Below are positions 7,291 through 11,112 of a stretch of 11,112 nucleotides of DNA, piece by piece. Made by a program: the position numbers and the translations under genes. Below the pieces are notes generated by a model, which was not told the origin of the DNA, ran no database searches, and saw only the letters and a list, made by a program, of their open reading frames with translations. Within the stretch, counting starts at the first letter, position 1, and every line of letters begins with the position of its first letter. Origin of the DNA: Candidatus Cloacimonadota bacterium (lineage in GTDB: Bacteria; Cloacimonadota; Cloacimonadia; Cloacimonadales; TCS61); the NCBI GenBank assembly GCA_027064945.1, contig JAMOPB010000268.1, forward strand, positions 1-11,112. Reading direction: 5' to 3'.

Positions 7291-8829
7291 ATGCCTGGTA
7301 GTGGTTTGCGTAAAACTATGATAGCAAACACTATTTCTAACTATGGTAAATTGGTTACTATGATGATAGTAACTATTTTCCTAACTCGCACACTCTTTTT
7401 GGGACTGAGTAGGGAAGAATATGGTTTATGGGCTTTATTATGGTCTATTTTTGGTTATTCTTTATTATTGGATTTTGGCTTCGGTGCTGCTATTCAAAAA
7501 TCTACAAGCCAAACTATAGTAACTAAAGATTGGGAAAAGTATAATCGATTATTAAGCACGGTCTTTGTAAATTATTCGGTTTTGGCTGTTTTGATAGGAG
7601 TGGCAGCTTTTATACTTGCTTCAAATTTGAATAATATGTTCCAATTTTCTTCTGCCGGAGATCTAAATTATTATAGGAAAATTTTTATAATGTTTGGAGT
7701 TGGGACAGCTGTAGTTTTTCCAAGCGGTTTTTTTGTGGAAGTTTTGCGTGGATTGCATAAGATAAAATTGCGTAATAATATCCAAGTATTATTTAATCTA
7801 ATAAATTTTGGATTAATGATGTATGTTGTTCATTCCGGGTTTGGGCTTTGGGGAATGACAATTGTTACTATTTCCACTGCTTTACTTACAAATATCACAA
7901 TGGCTTATTTTGCACATAAAAGTATTCCCACATTGAAAATTAGTTTAAAGCATTATGATTTTAAGTTGTTGAAAGAGGTCATGGGCTTTTCTCTTTTTGC
8001 CTATATTATTACATTTAGCAATTTGATTATTTACCAAACCGATCAATTAGTGATTTCTGTTTTCGCTTCTGTATCTTTGATTGCAGTGTACCAGATCTCT
8101 TCTAAATTGGCGATGACATTTAAGAAGTTCTCATCTCAATTTTTAGACAATTTGGCTCCTGTGGCTGCTACCTTGTTTGCCAGTAAGGAAGAGGGAAAAC
8201 TTGGCAAAATCATGATTGAATCTAATAGATTAATGGGAGTTATCTCCACCTTAATGTTCGTTCCATTAGTTGTATTCGTGAAACCTCTGTTAAAAATCTG
8301 GTTAGATTTGGAAGATCCGGATGGTTTGTTTGTGGCGGTATTATTGCTTACTTCAATGTATTTGATTGTATTTTTTAGAAGTACATCTGTAAAAATTCTG
8401 CTTATGGGGAATCATTATAAAAAATTATCAATGGTAGCAATAATTGAATGTACTATGAATTTAGCGCTTAGCATTTGGCTGATAAGATTTTATGGAATTA
8501 TTGGGGTGGCTTTGGGAACATTAATTCCTAATGCCATTTTTACAGTAAGTTTCAATATTCCGTTAGGATTAAAATTTTCAAAAATCACATTAAAAGAATA
8601 TTTTAAGCAGTCGGTAATGCATAGCATTTGGATAGGTGGATTAACAATGATATTTGCTCTTGTGTTAAGACGATATTTTTATCCTAAAACAGCGTTATTA
8701 CTACTTTCCGAACTTGCAATTACTGCAATGTTCTTTATTGTAATGTATTATGTATTCGGAACTTATAAATGGGAAAAAAATCAGTTTAAAGATTTTTTAA
8801 ATAAGAAAAATAAAAAAAAAGATTGTTAA
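7291..8829 (+). CDS. Wzx-type polysaccharide flippase (MOP superfamily)
   Basis: The protein has 512 residues and some twelve to fourteen hydrophobic helices spread along its length, for example 20-37, 44-63, 95-112, 131-147, 165-181, 186-205, 231-248, 251-268, 315-335, 345-363, 381-398, 403-424, 443-460 and 467-489. The N-terminus (NTISNYGKLVTMMIVTIFLTR, 13-33) followed by EEYGLWALLWSIFGYSLLLDFGFGAAIQK (42-70) is typical of Wzx/polysaccharide-biosynthesis proteins: a glycine/aromatic second helix and then LDFGFGxAI. Such proteins carry undecaprenyl-linked oligosaccharide units from the cytoplasmic to the periplasmic face. GGAG at 7281-7284 gives normal six-base spacing to the ATG. The lysine-rich C-terminal tail is encoded by a run of nine A residues (8812-8820). 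Substrate cannot be read from sequence. Confidence 0.92.
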   Translation: MPGSGLRKTMIANTISNYGKLVTMMIVTIFLTRTLFLGLSREEYGLWALLWSIFGYSLLLDFGFGAAIQKSTSQTIVTKDWEKYNRLLSTVFVNYSVLAVLIGVAAFILASNLNNMFQFSSAGDLNYYRKIFIMFGVGTAVVFPSGFFVEVLRGLHKIKLRNNIQVLFNLINFGLMMYVVHSGFGLWGMTIVTISTALLTNITMAYFAHKSIPTLKISLKHYDFKLLKEVMGFSLFAYIITFSNLIIYQTDQLVISVFASVSLIAVYQISSKLAMTFKKFSSQFLDNLAPVAATLFASKEEGKLGKIMIESNRLMGVISTLMFVPLVVFVKPLLKIWLDLEDPDGLFVAVLLLTSMYLIVFFRSTSVKILLMGNHYKKLSMVAIIECTMNLALSIWLIRFYGIIGVALGTLIPNAIFTVSFNIPLGLKFSKITLKEYFKQSVMHSIWIGGLTMIFALVLRRYFYPKTALLLLSELAITAMFFIVMYYVFGTYKWEKNQFKDFLNKKNKKKDC

Positions 8830-8862
8830 ATTTAGTAGAATAAATAATTTCTAACTATAAGA

Positions 8863-8868
8863 AAGGAG
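8863..8868 (+). promoter_or_regulatory. Near-consensus ribosome binding site of the LruC-like gene
   Basis: AAGGAG lies five bases before the ATG at 8874 and is the best Shine-Dalgarno match in the window. It overlaps the in-frame GTG at 8868, which rules out that GTG as the start. It lies in the only long gap of the operon (8830-8873), suggesting strong and independent translation of this lipoprotein. Confidence 0.8.
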
Positions 8869-8873
8869 TGATT

Positions 8874-10823
8874 ATGAAAAAAGTAATTTTGGTATTTATA
8901 GTATTGATTTTTCTTTTTGGTTGTGATGTTTTTGATAATAATTCATCAGGGGGAAAGAAAGATTTGATTGAAGATTTAAATGTTTCGGAAGATTTTAATT
9001 ACGAGACGACAGAAGAGGTTGAAGTGCAAATAAGGCTTTTAGATCGAGGTAATATTCCTGTTCCGGGTATTTTCTTTAGCATTTATGATAAAGATCCTGA
9101 TGAAAATGGGAATCTGATGGCAAAAGGCGTTACGGATGTTAATGGAAGCTATTTTACAACAATTAACATTTCAAATTTACTAGATAATATCGTAGTCATC
9201 GGATACATGAACACCTATGAAGTTGAAGTGTCAAATGGCAGCGCTATATTGGAATTAGGTGGAGCAGGTTCATCTGAGAGAATAGCTGATGCTATTGAAT
9301 CACCTAAAGATGGTTTCTTTAATTACATAATCGACTATAATGCAAATGGAATTCCTGTTGAAATGGGTACAGACTATATTGATGCTGAACTTTTACAACG
9401 TATCGATGAAGCTTTGCCTGAAAGAAGACCTGTTCCTGAATATCATCCGGAATATCTGGCAGAAGGTTCACAGCTAAATACTGTATTGGAAGAAGATGCA
9501 GAAGTGTGGGTAACTTTCGTAAACGAAGGTGCCGGCTATAAAAATAGTTTAGGATATTATACATACAATGTAAATGATGGAGCTCCTGCTGATATTAATT
9601 TATTACAGCACAATATTATTTTCCCAAATGTATCTTATTATGGTAATGGAAATTATTTAAATCCGGGCGACAAAGTGTATCTTGGACAATTCGAAGCAGG
9701 AACAGTGATAGGCTGGTTCTTGGTTGCAAATGGTTGGACTAATGGAAGTGTGAGTGAAGTTAGAACAAGATATTATTCAAATCCGGAATTTAATCCTGAA
9801 GAAGCGCAATATCAGCAACATAATGTCTTTTTGCATGATGAGGATAGTGGTAAATTTTTGTTAGCTTTTGAAGATTTACTACGACCTGGTGGAGATAATG
9901 ATTTCAATGATGCTGTTTTCTATGTTACATCTAATCCTATTGATGCTATTGATCCGGGTGATGTAGTTGGAATAGAAGGAGAAGATTCAGATGATGACGG
10001 TGTTAGTGATTTGTATGATGATTATCCTAATGATCCTGAAAGAGCTTTCGATAACTATTATCCATCTGAAAACGGATGGGGAACTCTTGCTTTTGAAGAT
10101 TACTGGCCTCGAAAAGGCGATTATGATATGAATGATTTAGTTGTGAATTATCACTATCACACAATTCACTCTCCTGAAAACAAATTGAAAGATATTATCG
10201 GTACTATCGAAGTGCGTGCGATAGGAGCATCATATCATAATGGTTTTGCTATTGAGTTGCCAATTGTTTCTAGTAATATTTTGGATTATTCAGGAGATAT
10301 TGAAGGAGTTGAGCAAAATAATAATTTAGCGGTAGTAAATGTTTTTAATGACGCTTATGATGTGATAAATCCTCCCGGAGAAGGATTTGTAAATACTGAA
10401 GAGGGTATGGAATATTTTGAACCGGAAAGTGTAATTTTCGGTGTAACTCTGATTGATCCTGTTGATTTAAGTAGTTTAAATTATCAGTTACCATATAATC
10501 CATTTATCAGGGTTAATGGTGATTTAGAAAAAGAGATTCATTTACCTAATATGAGACCAACTCCAAATGCTGATACTTCTCTCTTTGGAACTGAAGACGA
10601 TAACACAAGTATGTACACTGAGAATTTCTATAAAAGTTATGACAATTTACCTTGGGCAATTAACATTCCTTGTAATTGGTATTATCCAAAAGAGAGAAAT
10701 GAAATTACTTGGGGATATAGATACTTTGCTGAATGGGCAGAATCTTCAGGAACAGTACATGAAGATTGGTATGAATTCAATGAAGAAAATGTTAACGAAA
10801 ATTATATCTATCTTGCACAATAA
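8874..10823 (+). CDS. LruC/DUF4114-type surface lipoprotein
   Basis: The protein has 649 residues. The signal peptide ends in lipobox LFGC, with Cys17 followed by Asp18. A beta-rich domain at about 46-128 (VQIRLLDRGNIPVPGIFFSIYDKD..GVTDVNGSY) resembles carboxypeptidase-regulatory-like folds. A DUF4114-like region runs from about 208 (VWVTFVNEGAGYKNSLGYYTYN, 211-232) to 351 and closes with AFEDLLRPGGDNDFNDAVF (331-349). A thrombospondin-type-3-like acidic loop follows (DSDDDGVSDLYDDYPNDPE, 371-389). The LruC/DUF4842-like region opens with AFEDYWPRKGDYDMNDLVV (406-424) and continues to the C-terminus. The acidic motifs suggest calcium binding. Founding LruC proteins were described in Leptospira as lipoproteins; their biochemical role is not settled. 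As last gene of an export operon it may be a surface structural or anchoring protein. That is inference. Confidence 0.86.
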   Translation: MKKVILVFIVLIFLFGCDVFDNNSSGGKKDLIEDLNVSEDFNYETTEEVEVQIRLLDRGNIPVPGIFFSIYDKDPDENGNLMAKGVTDVNGSYFTTINISNLLDNIVVIGYMNTYEVEVSNGSAILELGGAGSSERIADAIESPKDGFFNYIIDYNANGIPVEMGTDYIDAELLQRIDEALPERRPVPEYHPEYLAEGSQLNTVLEEDAEVWVTFVNEGAGYKNSLGYYTYNVNDGAPADINLLQHNIIFPNVSYYGNGNYLNPGDKVYLGQFEAGTVIGWFLVANGWTNGSVSEVRTRYYSNPEFNPEEAQYQQHNVFLHDEDSGKFLLAFEDLLRPGGDNDFNDAVFYVTSNPIDAIDPGDVVGIEGEDSDDDGVSDLYDDYPNDPERAFDNYYPSENGWGTLAFEDYWPRKGDYDMNDLVVNYHYHTIHSPENKLKDIIGTIEVRAIGASYHNGFAIELPIVSSNILDYSGDIEGVEQNNNLAVVNVFNDAYDVINPPGEGFVNTEEGMEYFEPESVIFGVTLIDPVDLSSLNYQLPYNPFIRVNGDLEKEIHLPNMRPTPNADTSLFGTEDDNTSMYTENFYKSYDNLPWAINIPCNWYYPKERNEITWGYRYFAEWAESSGTVHEDWYEFNEENVNENYIYLAQ

Positions 10824-10864
10824 TTGTTTTAGGAATTAAGAAAATTATTGGTAGATAAAAAAAT

Positions 10865-10903
10865 GCAAGCTTTTCAGTAAAATGAGAAGCTTGCTTTTTT
10901 TTT
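10865..10903. terminator. Bidirectional intrinsic terminator between convergent genes
   Basis: A 12-base-pair stem (10865-10876 with 10883-10894, one G-U pair) encloses a six-base loop and is followed on the plus strand by nine T residues (10895-10903). On the other side seven A residues (10857-10863) give a T-tract for minus-strand transcripts, where the one wobble becomes an A-C mismatch. It therefore suits both the lruC-like gene ending at 10823 and the minus-strand gene ending at 10926. Confidence 0.88.
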
Positions 10904-10925
10904 GTTTAAATCAGAGAAATAAATT

Positions 10926-11112
10926 TTATTGATTAAGTTCTTCTAAAATTGCTTGTTCGGCATATTGAGAAGCTTTGCCGGGATTATATAAAAGCGAATC
11001 GATCAAGTTCCTTTGTCGTTTTTTCTGAGAATTAATTTCATTGATAAAAGTTTCATCTCTGTTTAAGAAAGCTTTCATCATTTGTGAAAAATCTTCTAAA
11101 TTTTCAAAACAG
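10926..11112 (-). CDS. C-terminal fragment of an unidentified protein, cut by the right edge
   Basis: Read on the minus strand from the edge, 61 codons run to a TAA (plus-strand TTA at 10926-10928). The start lies beyond the window. The visible part is hydrophilic and helical: FENLEDFSQMMKAFLNR, then INSQKKRQRNLIDSLLYNPG, then KASQYAEQAILEELNQ at the end. The closing pattern (a short basic helix, a small YNPGKAS turn, then an A-x-x-A-I helix) recalls the C-terminal tails of some cytoplasmic glycosyl- or glycerophosphotransferases, where a D/PGKAS turn precedes the last helix. That resemblance is weak and I would not name the protein from it. The gene converges on the operon and shares its terminator, so it belongs to a separate transcript. 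Confidence 0.65.
   Translation of the reverse strand, partial: CFENLEDFSQMMKAFLNRDETFINEINSQKKRQRNLIDSLLYNPGKASQYAEQAILEELNQ

Noticed and set aside
8830..8873. Possible promoter in the 44-base gap before the lruC-like gene
   Set aside because: TTGTTA at 8823 and TATAAG at 8856 are separated by 27 bases, and other pairs fit no better. AT-rich sequence gives such boxes by chance. A promoter is possible but not supported.
10567..10839. Plus-strand open frame overlapping the 3' end of the lruC-like gene
   Set aside because: It is out of frame with the well-supported lipoprotein, has no ribosome site and encodes a low-complexity sequence.

Overview
The window is strongly AT-rich and almost fully coding. 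It reads as one long plus-strand operon (about 1 to 10823) for building, exporting and flipping a cell-surface polysaccharide, and it ends at a hairpin terminator facing a minus-strand gene at the right edge. Three lipoproteins with clear lipoboxes, a Wza-type outer-membrane exporter and an OmpA-type peptidoglycan-binding protein show a Gram-negative (diderm) cell. The AT richness, good AAGGAG-type ribosome sites and the LruC/DUF4114 lipoprotein suggest the FCB superphylum, perhaps Cloacimonadota. That placement is inference, not proof.

Layout. 2-517: C-terminal part of a sugar-phosphate transferase-like (WbaP/PglC-fold) protein whose catalytic Asp-Glu pair reads Asp-Lys. 517-2505: Wzc-like polysaccharide co-polymerase with a decayed BY-kinase domain. 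2520-3560: Wza-like export lipoprotein with two SLBB domains. 3567-4910: multi-pass O-antigen ligase/polymerase-like protein. 4900-5349: small unrecognised membrane protein. 5358-6533: mannose-6-phosphate isomerase (manA). 6538-7287: lipoprotein with PEGA and OmpA domains. 7291-8829: Wzx-type flippase. 8874-10823: large LruC/DUF4114 lipoprotein with two equally spaced acidic motifs. 10865-10903: bidirectional terminator. 10926-11112: C-terminal end of an unidentified minus-strand protein.

How the parts fit. The set resembles a Wzx/Wzy-dependent pathway. ManA would feed mannose-6-phosphate into nucleotide-sugar supply. Wzx would flip lipid-linked units, the ligase/polymerase-like protein would join or attach them, and the co-polymerase plus Wza-like protein would set chain length and export the chain. 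The OmpA/PEGA lipoprotein could tie the assembly to peptidoglycan, and the LruC lipoprotein could sit at or outside the outer membrane. Gaps are 3 to 14 bases, or short overlaps, up to wzx, then 44 bases before the lruC-like gene. Co-transcription is therefore likely.

The least ordinary features are two adjacent proteins of catalytic families that have lost key catalytic residues, a small uncharacterised membrane protein locked between the polymerase and manA by an overlapping start, and the pairing of a PEGA-OmpA anchor and an LruC lipoprotein with the export machinery. I saw no tRNA, rRNA, CRISPR array, insertion sequence or integrase.
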